DNA of 44,712 bases. Origin: Hyphomicrobiales bacterium. GTDB taxonomy: Bacteria; Pseudomonadota; Alphaproteobacteria; Rhizobiales; Aestuariivirgaceae. The stretch lies in NCBI GenBank assembly GCA_025359265.1, contig JANYHB010000049.1, forward strand, positions 1 to 44,712. Reading direction: 5' to 3'. Of this stretch, positions 1 through 7,312 are shown one piece after another. The position numbers and the translations under genes are program-made. Every line of letters starts with the position of its first letter. The stretch's first letter is position 1. A model generated the notes under the pieces. It ran no database searches. It saw nothing but the letters and a program-made list of their open reading frames with translations, and was not told the DNA's origin.

Positions 1-80
1 TCAGCAACAGAATGTCCGCGTTCAGTTATTTGTTTAATCGCATCCAGCTTAAAGTCTTCAGTGAAATTACCTTGGCCCAT
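1..80 (-). CDS. IS3-family transposase OrfA, N-terminal fragment
   Basis: The minus-strand reading frame from the ATG at 80 begins MGQGNFTEDFKLDAIKQ and continues with ITERGHSVA before it leaves the window. This is the classic N-terminus of the helix-turn-helix OrfA protein of IS3-family elements, which binds the IS ends and is usually joined to the OrfB integrase by frameshifting. A GGAGA ribosome-binding site lies a few bases upstream of the ATG. Only about 26 codons are visible, so subgroup and intactness cannot be judged. Confidence 0.75.
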   Translation of the reverse strand, partial: MGQGNFTEDFKLDAIKQITERGHSVA

Positions 81-122
81 GATCGTCTCCTTGCCTCATT
101 TTAAAGGGGCAAAGTGTCTACA
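1..122 (-). mobile_element. IS3-family insertion sequence, one end only
   Basis: This is the terminal part of an insertion sequence whose body lies left of the window. The minus strand carries the start of an OrfA-type transposase gene. Downstream of it on the plus strand the element appears to end with the bases GTGTCTACA at 114-122, which read TGTAGACAC inward; a TG...CA terminus is typical of IS3-family ends. The boundary at 122 is inferred from that pattern and from the start of unrelated coding sequence immediately after. The other end and the target duplication are outside the window. Confidence 0.7.
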
Positions 123-770
123 AATCTAGGGGCTATTCAATACAAAGACGGAGAGTCACAAAACTACCATTATGAAAAAGCTGTGCACGATTTAATTTGC
201 CCTCTTGGCCATATTTATTCTTCAAAGGACTACGGCTCTCACAATCTTTGGATTGTTGATGACCTGTTGGCCTACTACAGTTTTTTCGCTTCTGACAAAC
301 AAATAAAGGCGCTTGCCGAGGACTCATCCTCCCAAAAGGAACCAGACCTGATCTTTTTCAATCCGCTAGGATTTCGTCGCGAGGAAACAAATGATCCGGT
401 TGTACTGATCGAGTTCAAACGACCTGGCGATGAACGCACGTCAAAAAATCCAATTGATCAAGTTTTGGAATATGTCGAAAAGCTTAAAACAAAGACTGTT
501 CGGGACGTGGACGGTCAGGTTGTATCGGAAATACGCGATAACACTCCATTCGAATGCTATGTAGTTTGCGACCTAACTGAAAGCACAAGAACCATGCTTT
601 CTCGCTCGCTTGCGCCTCACGAAACTCCCGACGGCGAAGGATATTATGGTTACGCTCCGAACCACCGGACCGCTATTCATGTTATTTCCTACAAGAAGAT
701 GCTTAGAGACGCGGAATTACGAAACGAGGTCTTTTTTCAGAAGTTGGGCCTAATCCAAGGTAAGACTTAG
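114..770 (+). pseudogene. C-terminal remnant of a GHKL-ATPase/nuclease-like protein, cut by the IS
   Basis: The open frame gives 218 residues, but its only possible start, a GTG at 114, lies inside the presumed IS terminus, and an in-frame stop (TAA, 102-104) lies just upstream. Genuine gene sequence therefore probably starts at about 123. The protein resembles the C-terminal domain of large bacterial proteins that carry an Hsp90/MutL-like ATPase at the N-terminus (family recalled, not searched). Visible marks are PDLIFFNP followed by VVLIEFKRP, which fits the D...ExK pattern of PD-(D/E)XK nucleases, then NPIDQVLEYV and CYVVCDLTES. The ATPase part is missing. I infer that the IS separated it from this piece. 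It could still be a short stand-alone protein, but no ribosome-binding site supports that. Confidence 0.6.
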
Positions 771-904
771 CCAAGCTAAGAGTTCAGATTACCTCTACTC
801 CGCGTTCTTGACGCCCGAATTGCGGGGGCCGACCGCCCCTCACCTATCCCATCACTTCGTGACGGGCCCCTTTCCTCTCCCGCTGCGCGGGCGCGGACGA
901 TTCG
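771..904. repeat. Intergenic palindromes downstream of pheA
   Basis: The gap between the truncated gene and pheA holds a near-perfect hairpin at 848-866 (arms CCCATCAC and GTGACGGG around TTC, one wobble pair) and a short GC palindrome at 880-892. They lie downstream of the pheA stop on the minus strand and could end its transcript, but no T-run follows either. They look like the short GC-rich intergenic palindromes scattered in many alphaproteobacterial genomes. I see no gene here. Confidence 0.45.
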
Positions 905-1765
905 TCACCCCTTCCTTCTCTTCGCCAATTCGGCTCTGAACGGGCTGGCGGGGTAGGTGCCCAGCACATGCATGTATGATGTGAAGAAGGCCAGCTCCTC
1001 CAGGGCCAGTTGCAGCGGGCGGTGTTGCGGGTGGCCTTCCACGTCGGAATAAAACTGCGTGGCGTTGAATTGGCCTTCGAGCTGATAGCTCTCCAGCTTG
1101 GTCATATTCACGCCATTGGTGGCAAAACCGCCCATGGCCTTGTAAAGCGCTGCGGGCACGTTGCGCACGCGGAAGACAAAGCTGGTCATCACCGGGCCAT
1201 TGTGCGGCTTGGCGTCCATGCGCTTTTTGGAGAGGATCACAAAGCGCGTGGTGTTGTGTTCCTCATCCTCGATATTGGCTGCGGCGATTTTCAGGCCGTA
1301 AGTTTCAGCGGCCAGCTTGGTGGCGATGGCGGCGCGGGTTTTATCGCCGGATTCGGCCAGTTCGCGCGCGGCCCCTGCCGTGTCTGCGGCCACCACGGGC
1401 TTCAACTTGTAGGTCTTGATGGCCTTGCGGCACTGGCCCAGCGCATGCACATGGCTGTGCACTTCCTTCACGTCGGCCAGCTTGGCACCGGGCACCACCA
1501 GCAGATGAAACTCAATGCGCAGGAAATGTTCACCCACAATCCACAGGCCCGATTGCGGCATCAGGTGATGCACATCGGCCACGCGGCCTGCCGTGGTGTT
1601 TTCAATAGGGATCATGGCCAGCGCGGCCTTGCCGGTTTTCACCGCCTGAAACGCCTCCTCAAAGGTGGCGCAGGGCAAAGGCTCAAGATCCGGGTGGGTT
1701 TCAACACAGGCGATGTGGGAGTTGGCGCCGGGCTCTCCCTGATAGGCAATTTTGGGCTTGGGCAT
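905..1765 (-). CDS. pheA: Prephenate dehydratase
   Basis: This cytoplasmic enzyme converts prephenate to phenylpyruvate, the committed step to phenylalanine. The 286-residue protein has the two-part design of monofunctional PheA. The catalytic domain spans about residues 5-182, with the IENTTAGRV segment (54-62) and the catalytic TRF triplet at 173-175 (HNTTRFVIL). A C-terminal ACT domain starts near 194 and includes MGGFATNGVNMTKLESY, the phenylalanine-binding region, so feedback inhibition by phenylalanine is expected. No chorismate mutase domain is fused. The gene starts two bases after the stop of the kdsB-like gene on the same strand and is probably cotranscribed with it. This pairing next to a divergent cytochrome c is the usual order in rhizobia as I recall it. 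Confidence 0.95.
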   Translation of the reverse strand: MPKPKIAYQGEPGANSHIACVETHPDLEPLPCATFEEAFQAVKTGKAALAMIPIENTTAGRVADVHHLMPQSGLWIVGEHFLRIEFHLLVVPGAKLADVKEVHSHVHALGQCRKAIKTYKLKPVVAADTAGAARELAESGDKTRAAIATKLAAETYGLKIAAANIEDEEHNTTRFVILSKKRMDAKPHNGPVMTSFVFRVRNVPAALYKAMGGFATNGVNMTKLESYQLEGQFNATQFYSDVEGHPQHRPLQLALEELAFFTSYMHVLGTYPASPFRAELAKRRKG

Positions 1766-1767
1766 AT

Positions 1768-2499
1768 TCAGGCTTTCCAGTGGCGGCGCAGCGCCTCCAA
1801 GTCTTGCGGCGTATCAACAGACAAGGGCGCAATGTCAATCTTGATAACCGCGCATTTCTGATCCGCCACCAAAGCACGGCGCAATTCCAGGCCGGATGCA
1901 TCTTCAGCGCTTATCCGCTGGCACGCGGCGAAAGTTGCCAGCGCGCCGCGCGACCAAGCGTAAATCGGCACATGCAGCAAAGCGGGCTGGCCCTCATCCG
2001 CCGCCCCCGCCTGCTTCAGGCCGCGCACATAAGCCACTTCGCGTTCACCCATCAAAGGTGCATCTACCAGCACCTGGCCCAACCGCGCCATGGCCACCGG
2101 GCTGGCCAAAGTTGCAACACTCACCCCCTTGTTCATCAAGCCCGCCAGGCACAGGCGCAGCGGCAAGCTGTCAGCCATTGCGAGGTGGCATGGAAGAATG
2201 AGGATTTGCTGGAAGTTTTGGGCCTTATCGCGCAGCGACACGATCGCTTCGGCCATATCACCATCGGCTTTCAGGTGCTTTGCTGACATCAGCGCATCGG
2301 CACCGCCTGCCCTTGCGGCCTCGGCCACCACATTCTCAGAGGTGGCTACAAACACTTTGCCCAGCTTGGCTTCTTCCGCCCTTTCAACGGCGCGGAGCAC
2401 CAGGGGCTTGCCCGCGACATCAACCATTGGGCGGCCGAGCATGGGTTGGCCCGCCATTTTGGCGGTGATGATGATGGCGGTGCTTTCAAATTCGATCAT
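1768..2499 (-). CDS. KdsB-like nucleotidyltransferase, diverged
   Basis: The 243-residue protein matches the overall plan of 3-deoxy-manno-octulosonate cytidylyltransferase (KdsB), which makes CMP-Kdo for lipopolysaccharide. Conserved-looking parts are VDVAGKPLVLRAVERA, VFVATSENVV and the C-terminal SVDTPQDLEALR. The signature motifs of active KdsB are altered. IPAR becomes ITAK, LPGKPL becomes MLGRPM, the SGTDR-type motif becomes KADGD, and the metal-binding QGDEP stretch reads LPCHLAM. Position next to pheA and opposite a cytochrome c is the normal kdsB locus of relatives. A TTG-initiated extension to 2535 is possible, but the ATG at 2499 fits the family better. Activity as a Kdo enzyme is doubtful; it could be a diverged paralogue with another sugar substrate or a non-catalytic relic. 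Confidence 0.7.
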   Translation of the reverse strand: MIEFESTAIIITAKMAGQPMLGRPMVDVAGKPLVLRAVERAEEAKLGKVFVATSENVVAEAARAGGADALMSAKHLKADGDMAEAIVSLRDKAQNFQQILILPCHLAMADSLPLRLCLAGLMNKGVSVATLASPVAMARLGQVLVDAPLMGEREVAYVRGLKQAGAADEGQPALLHVPIYAWSRGALATFAACQRISAEDASGLELRRALVADQKCAVIKIDIAPLSVDTPQDLEALRRHWKA

Positions 2500-2629
2500 G
2501 CTCTTAAGGCCTTTTATAGAATGAGGGCGCGGCAAATTGGCTTTGCGCCCTTATAATTATTGAACACGCCCAAATTAGCCACTAGTTTGCGCAGGAAATT
2601 CACAGAAACAAAGTGGGGTTTGGCGTTTC

Positions 2630-3175
2630 ATGGATAGTTTTGAGTGGAACAAGATTTTTGGCGCTGTGCTGGGCACTGGATTGTTGGTGTTTGGGCTGAA
2701 GATTGTGGGCAGCGGCTTGTTTTCGGCCGAAGTTCCAGCCAAGGCGGGCTATGCGATTGCAGCGGCTGAGGCACAAACGGCTGACGCTGGTGGCGCAGCA
2801 GGCGGCCCAAAACTTTCGCTTGGAGCATTGCTGGCCAAGGCTGACCCGGCCAAAGGCGAGGCCACGGCCAAAGCGTGCCAAGCTTGCCATGACTTCAGCA
2901 AAGGCGGAGCCAACAAAGTCGGGCCTTATCTTTACGGCGTGGTTGGCCGCCCCATGGGCAAGGCGGAAGGCTTTGCCTATTCCGAAGGCTTCAAAGCCAT
3001 GGGCGACAAGGCGTGGGACTATGCGGCACTTGATCAATGGCTGACCGCGCCGAAGGAATTTATCAAGGGCACCAAAATGGCTTATTCTGGCATCCATGAA
3101 GACCAGAAGCGGGCCGATGTGCTGGCTTATTTGGCCTCGCTCTCAGATGCGCCGGTGGCGTTTCCAGCACCTTAG
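2630..3175 (+). CDS. cycM: Membrane-anchored c-type cytochrome, CycM-like
   Basis: The 181-residue protein has one N-terminal hydrophobic segment (about 8-30) that serves as an uncleaved anchor, a low-complexity Ala-rich linker, and a periplasmic class I cytochrome c domain. The heme site CQACH is at 83-87, and the likely axial methionine is M150 in KGTKMAYSG. In alphaproteobacteria such anchored cytochromes carry electrons from the bc1 complex to terminal oxidases. It is transcribed divergently from the kdsB-like gene, with about 130 bp between the two starts. The name follows from architecture and locus; a soluble cytochrome c2 is less likely because of the anchor. Confidence 0.88.
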   Translation: MDSFEWNKIFGAVLGTGLLVFGLKIVGSGLFSAEVPAKAGYAIAAAEAQTADAGGAAGGPKLSLGALLAKADPAKGEATAKACQACHDFSKGGANKVGPYLYGVVGRPMGKAEGFAYSEGFKAMGDKAWDYAALDQWLTAPKEFIKGTKMAYSGIHEDQKRADVLAYLASLSDAPVAFPAP

Positions 3176-3179
3176 TGTT

Positions 3180-3246
3180 ATTGGCCCATCATCGCCTGAG
3201 CACGCGGGAATGATGAGGTGGTGCCGTAATTCCACCTTCGGCCAAT
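3180..3246. repeat. Compact three-way-junction palindromic element
   Basis: Within the gap between cycM and yejA, 67 bases fold on paper into a nearly closed three-way junction. An outer stem pairs ATTGGCC (3180-3186) with GGCCAAT (3240-3246). A first inner stem pairs CATCAT (3187-3192) with ATGATG (3210-3215). A second pairs AGGTGG (3216-3221) with CCACCT (3232-3237). Only two bases remain unpaired at the junction. No T-run follows, so it is not a plain terminator. It could be a small palindromic repeat unit, a transcript-end stabiliser or a structured RNA. I do not recognise a named family. Confidence 0.55.
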
Positions 3247-3282
3247 TTGGTTTACTGTAAGGCGAATCACTTTGAGGGTTTA

Positions 3283-5127
3283 ATGCTTACGCGCCGCCGC
3301 CTGCTTAAAATTTCTGCCTTAGCACCATTGGCGCGATTTACACCGGCGTTGGCGGATGATCTTCAATTCTCGCATGCGATTTCGCTGTTTGGTGATGTGA
3401 AGTATCCGGCTGATTTCAAAAATTTTGACTATGTGAACCCATCAGCGCCCAAAGGCGGCAGATTTCGCCAGGCTGTGGTTGGCAGTTTCGACAGCCTAAA
3501 CAACTATACCGTAAAGGGCGACCCGGCGGGCGTTGGCGTGCTCGACACGCTGATGGTGGGTTCGATGGATGAGCCCTTCACCCGTTATGGCCTGATTGCG
3601 CAGAGCATAGCCTTTCCGGATGACAAATCGCGCACGGTTTTCAAATTGAACCCGGCAGCGCGGTTTCATGACGGCAAGGCAATCACGTCTGACGATGTGA
3701 TTTTCAGTTTGAACACACTTAAAACCAACTTGCCAAACTATGCCAGCTATTACAAAAATGTGGAAAAGGCTGAGCAGACCGGGGAACATGAAGTTACCTT
3801 TTTCTTCAGCGAGAAGAATAACCGTGAACTGCCGCTGATTATCACTGAATTGCCGATTTTGCCGCAGCATTGGTGGACGAGTGCCGGTGCTGATGGGAAC
3901 CCGCGCAATACCGACGCCTCCTCACTGGAAATTCCACTCGGTTCAGGGCCCTATAAAATAAAATCTGTGGTGCCGGGATCGACAATCACATTGCAACGCG
4001 TGGCTGACTATTGGGCCAAGGATTTGCCGGTGAATGTGGGCCAAAATAATTTCGATGAGTTGCTGTATAGCTATTACCAAACCGTGTTGGTGGCGTTTGA
4101 AGGCTTCAAGGGCGATCAATCTGATTACAATTATGAAACGAGTTCCAAAAATTGGGCCACGGGTTATGATTTTCCGGCGGTTGCTTCTGGCAAGGTTGTG
4201 AAAGCCACGCCTGCGTTGAAGAACGTGCACGGGATGCAGGCTTTCGTGTTGAATTTGCGCAAAGCGAAGTTCCAAGACGTTCGCGTGCGCAAGGCCATGA
4301 TTTTGGCGTATGATTTTCAATGGGCCAACACAAATTTGTTTTTTGGGCAATACCAGCAATCACGCTCATTCTTCAACGGCTCAGAGTTCGAGGCCAAAGG
4401 CCTGCCTTCGCCAGAAGAGCTGGAATTGCTGAACCCGTTAAAGGAGAAATTGCCAGCGGAGGTATTCACCACCGAATATCAGAACGCCGTGAATGGCGAC
4501 GCTGCTGCACGGCGCAAGAATTTGCAGGCTGCTTCCACGTTATTGGCGGAGGCGGGCTGGGTTGCGGCTGATGATGGTGGCAAGCGCATTCTTAAAAATT
4601 CCAAAGGCGAAGTTTTGCAAGTTGACTTCGCGCTGGATAATCCACTTTTTGAGCGCGTGACGCTGCCCTATAAAGAACAATTGGAATTACTGGGTTTTTC
4701 AGTAACCGTGCGCACCATTGACCAGGCACAAATAAAAAAACTTCAAGACCAGTTTGACTACGACATCATTGTCAATAATTTCGGGCAAAGCCTTTCACCG
4801 GGCAATGAGCAGCGGTTTTTCTGGGGCAGTGCTGAGGCTGACAGGCAGGGTTCCCATAATTATTCCGGCATCAAGAATGAGGCGATTGATGCGCTGATCG
4901 ATAAATTGATTTTCGTGAAAGATCGCAAAGGCCTGGTTGCGGCGTGTCGTGCCTTGGACCGGGCGTTGATCTGGAATTACTACATGGTGCCGCAGTGGTT
5001 TGGGCCATATGAACGCATTGCTTATTGGGACCGGTTTGGCATGCCAGAAAGGGCACCTGAGTATCAACTTGGCGTGCCCACAACGTGGTGGCGGGATGAG
5101 GCGAAGGCCAAAAAAATTTCCGGCTGA
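3283..5127 (+). CDS. yejA: Extracellular peptide/oligopeptide-binding protein, YejA-type
   Basis: This is the periplasmic solute-binding protein of a peptide ABC importer. It has 614 residues from the ATG at 3283, which is preceded by a GAGGG site; an upstream TTG would add 12 residues without a better site. The N-terminus MLTRRRLLKISALAPLARF with a following ALAD resembles a twin-arginine signal ending near residue 25. The body has family-5 binding-protein features such as DGKAITSDDVIFSL, LGSGPYKI and the long second lobe with VRKAMILAYDF. The sequence HAISLFGDVKYPADFKNFDYVN is characteristic of the YejA branch. It heads yejABEF and overlaps yejB by one base at the stop. In enterobacteria this system imports peptides including microcin C; the natural substrate here is unknown. 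Confidence 0.9.
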   Translation: MLTRRRLLKISALAPLARFTPALADDLQFSHAISLFGDVKYPADFKNFDYVNPSAPKGGRFRQAVVGSFDSLNNYTVKGDPAGVGVLDTLMVGSMDEPFTRYGLIAQSIAFPDDKSRTVFKLNPAARFHDGKAITSDDVIFSLNTLKTNLPNYASYYKNVEKAEQTGEHEVTFFFSEKNNRELPLIITELPILPQHWWTSAGADGNPRNTDASSLEIPLGSGPYKIKSVVPGSTITLQRVADYWAKDLPVNVGQNNFDELLYSYYQTVLVAFEGFKGDQSDYNYETSSKNWATGYDFPAVASGKVVKATPALKNVHGMQAFVLNLRKAKFQDVRVRKAMILAYDFQWANTNLFFGQYQQSRSFFNGSEFEAKGLPSPEELELLNPLKEKLPAEVFTTEYQNAVNGDAAARRKNLQAASTLLAEAGWVAADDGGKRILKNSKGEVLQVDFALDNPLFERVTLPYKEQLELLGFSVTVRTIDQAQIKKLQDQFDYDIIVNNFGQSLSPGNEQRFFWGSAEADRQGSHNYSGIKNEAIDALIDKLIFVKDRKGLVAACRALDRALIWNYYMVPQWFGPYERIAYWDRFGMPERAPEYQLGVPTTWWRDEAKAKKISG

Positions 5128-6212
5128 TGGGTTCTTATATCTTCAAACGCATTTTGTTGATGATCCCCACTTTGCTGGGGGCTTTGTTGATCATGTTTAC
5201 CATTACACAATTTGTGCCCGGGGGGCCGATTGAGCAATTGATTGCCAGGCTGGAAAAACCTGGCGAGCAGGATAACAAAATAAATGGCGGTTCTGAAACC
5301 GCTCAGGCAACGACGAACAGCAATATATCCAGCTATCAAGGCGGGCGCGGCATTGATCCTGAAATTATCAAGAAGTGGGAAAAGCAGTTCGGCTTTGACA
5401 TCCCTGCCCCGCAGCGTTTTGTGAAAATGGTTTGGAACTATGCGCGGTTTGATTTTGGCGAGAGCTATTTTCAATCCCGTTCGGTGCTTTCGCTCATCAA
5501 AGAAAAGCTTCCGGTTTCCATTTCGCTGGGGCTGTGGTTGTTGTTGATTTCCTATTCCATCTCCATTCCTTTAGGCATTGCCAAGGCGGTGCGCGAAGGT
5601 TCACATTTTGATATTTGGACCTCGGCCATCATCAGCATTGGTTATGCCATTCCAAATTTTATTTTCGCCATCATGCTGATCATTGTGTTTGCAGGCGGAA
5701 GCTATTGGAGCTTTTTTCCCTTGCGCGGGCTCACGTCTGACAATTTTGGAGACTTGAGCCTGTGGGGCAAAGCCAAAGATTATGCTTGGCACATGGCTTT
5801 GCCGCTGATTGCCATGGGTGTTTCCGGTTTTGCGACGACAACCTTACTCACCAAGAATTCATTTCTGGATGAAATCCGCAAACAATATGTGGTGACGGCG
5901 CGGGCCAAGGGGCTGGCAGAATCCAAAGTGCTTTATGGGCACATTTTTCGCAATGCCATGATGCTGGTGATTTCAGGATTTCCGGGTGCGTTTATCGGTG
6001 CGTTTTTTACAGGTTCACTGTTGATTGAGCAGGTGTTTTCACTCGATGGATTGGGTTATCTCACTTACAAGTCTACCATCAACCGCGATTATGCCGTGGT
6101 GTTTGCTTCGATGTGGGTGTTCACTTTAATTGGGCTGTTTGTGGCGCTTTTGTCGGACCTGATTTACACGTGGATAGACCCGCGCATTGATTTTGACACG
6201 CGAGAGGTGTGA
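5127..6212 (+). CDS. yejB: Peptide ABC transporter permease, YejB-type
   Basis: This 361-residue inner-membrane protein forms one half of the transport channel. It starts MGSYIFKRILLMIPTLLGA, the typical first helix of DppB/OppB-like permeases, and has a YejB-type insertion rich in Asn, Ser and Gly after the first helix (about 45-75). The coupling-helix motif that contacts the ATPase is visible around YVVTARAKGLAESKVLYGH, followed by the inner helices to the C-terminus. The gene overlaps the yejA stop and is itself overlapped four bases by yejE (ATGA-type arrangement), so translational coupling is likely. Confidence 0.93.
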   Translation: MGSYIFKRILLMIPTLLGALLIMFTITQFVPGGPIEQLIARLEKPGEQDNKINGGSETAQATTNSNISSYQGGRGIDPEIIKKWEKQFGFDIPAPQRFVKMVWNYARFDFGESYFQSRSVLSLIKEKLPVSISLGLWLLLISYSISIPLGIAKAVREGSHFDIWTSAIISIGYAIPNFIFAIMLIIVFAGGSYWSFFPLRGLTSDNFGDLSLWGKAKDYAWHMALPLIAMGVSGFATTTLLTKNSFLDEIRKQYVVTARAKGLAESKVLYGHIFRNAMMLVISGFPGAFIGAFFTGSLLIEQVFSLDGLGYLTYKSTINRDYAVVFASMWVFTLIGLFVALLSDLIYTWIDPRIDFDTREV

Positions 6213-7312
6213 GCATGTTTGCCTTATCACCTTTGAACCAACGCCGTGCCGCGCTGTTTCGCAAAAATGCGCGGGGATTTTGGTCTTTGTGGATTTTCAT
6301 TGGCATGTTTGTGCTTTCGCTTTTGGCGCCGGTTATTGCCAATGACCGGCCATTTCTGGTTTCCTACAAAAGCGAATTGCTATTTCCGCTGTGGAAAGAA
6401 TATCCTGAATCGAAATTCGGTGGCTTTCTGGCCAAAACAAATTATCGCGACCCCGCCAATTTCGATGAGATCAACAGCAATGGATGGATGCTGTGGCCGC
6501 CCATTCGCTATTCTTACAACAACGAAAACGCTGAACTGCCCACGCCAGCGCCATCACGCCCCGCCTTTTTGATGAGCCGCGACCAGGCCTGTGTGAAGTT
6601 CCCCTTGAAAGCGCAAGACCCCGGCTGCATTGCGGGCAATATGAATTGGCTGGGCACGGATGATCAGGGCCGCGATTTGATTGCGCGTTTGCTGTATGGC
6701 TTTCGGGTTTCGGTGGCTTTTGGCCTGTTGTTGACGGCAATATCTTCCGTCATCGGCATCGCCGCGGGTGCTGTACAGGGTTATTTTGGTGGCTGGACAG
6801 ATTTGTTGATGCAGCGCTTCATTGATGTGTGGCAATCTGTGCCCACGTTATATTTGCTGATTATCCTATCGGCTTTTATTCAACCGAATTTTTGGTTGCT
6901 GCTCATTATTCTCGTGCTGTTTTCGTGGACGCATTTGGTGCACCTGATCCGCGCTGAGTTTTTGCGGGCGCGGAATTTTGAATATGTGCGCGCCGCAAAA
7001 GCCATGGGGCTTTCGGATTCCAAAATTATTTTCCGCCATGTGTTGCCCAATGCGATGGTTTCCGCGGTAACCTTCATGCCGTTCATTGTGGCAGGCTCGG
7101 TGACGGTTTTAACGTCGCTCGATTATCTGGGCTTTGGCTTGCCGCCGGGTTCGGCGTCTTTGGGTGAATTGGTGAAGCAAGGCAAAGATAATTTGCAGGC
7201 GCCATGGATTGGCATGGGGATTTTCTTTTTAAGTTCGCTGATGTTGGTGTTGCTGATTTTCATCGGTGAAGCAGCGCGTGACGCGCTGGACCCCCGGAAA
7301 ACATTTACATGA
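6209..7312 (+). CDS. yejE: Peptide ABC transporter permease, YejE-type
   Basis: This second channel subunit has 367 residues. An N-terminal helix (about 25-45) is followed by a long periplasmic loop that includes NSNGWMLWPPIRYSYNNEN, typical of YejE, and then the DppC-like transmembrane core. The segment NWLGTDDQGRDLIARLLYGFRVS and the coupling motif EYVRAAKAMGLSDSKIIFRH are clear family marks. It overlaps yejB and yejF by four bases each. The operon order A-B-E-F matches the enterobacterial yej operon. Confidence 0.93.
   Translation: MSMFALSPLNQRRAALFRKNARGFWSLWIFIGMFVLSLLAPVIANDRPFLVSYKSELLFPLWKEYPESKFGGFLAKTNYRDPANFDEINSNGWMLWPPIRYSYNNENAELPTPAPSRPAFLMSRDQACVKFPLKAQDPGCIAGNMNWLGTDDQGRDLIARLLYGFRVSVAFGLLLTAISSVIGIAAGAVQGYFGGWTDLLMQRFIDVWQSVPTLYLLIILSAFIQPNFWLLLIILVLFSWTHLVHLIRAEFLRARNFEYVRAAKAMGLSDSKIIFRHVLPNAMVSAVTFMPFIVAGSVTVLTSLDYLGFGLPPGSASLGELVKQGKDNLQAPWIGMGIFFLSSLMLVLLIFIGEAARDALDPRKTFT

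Noticed and set aside
1010-1861. Long plus-strand frame of 283 codons across pheA
   Set aside because: It is the shadow of pheA on the other strand. The translation is His/Gly-rich without domain patterns, while pheA shows full catalytic and ACT motifs.
3187-3216. Possible hammerhead ribozyme core in the three-way junction
   Set aside because: The junction shape is right, but the conserved CUGANGA and GAAA core bases are not present in the required positions.
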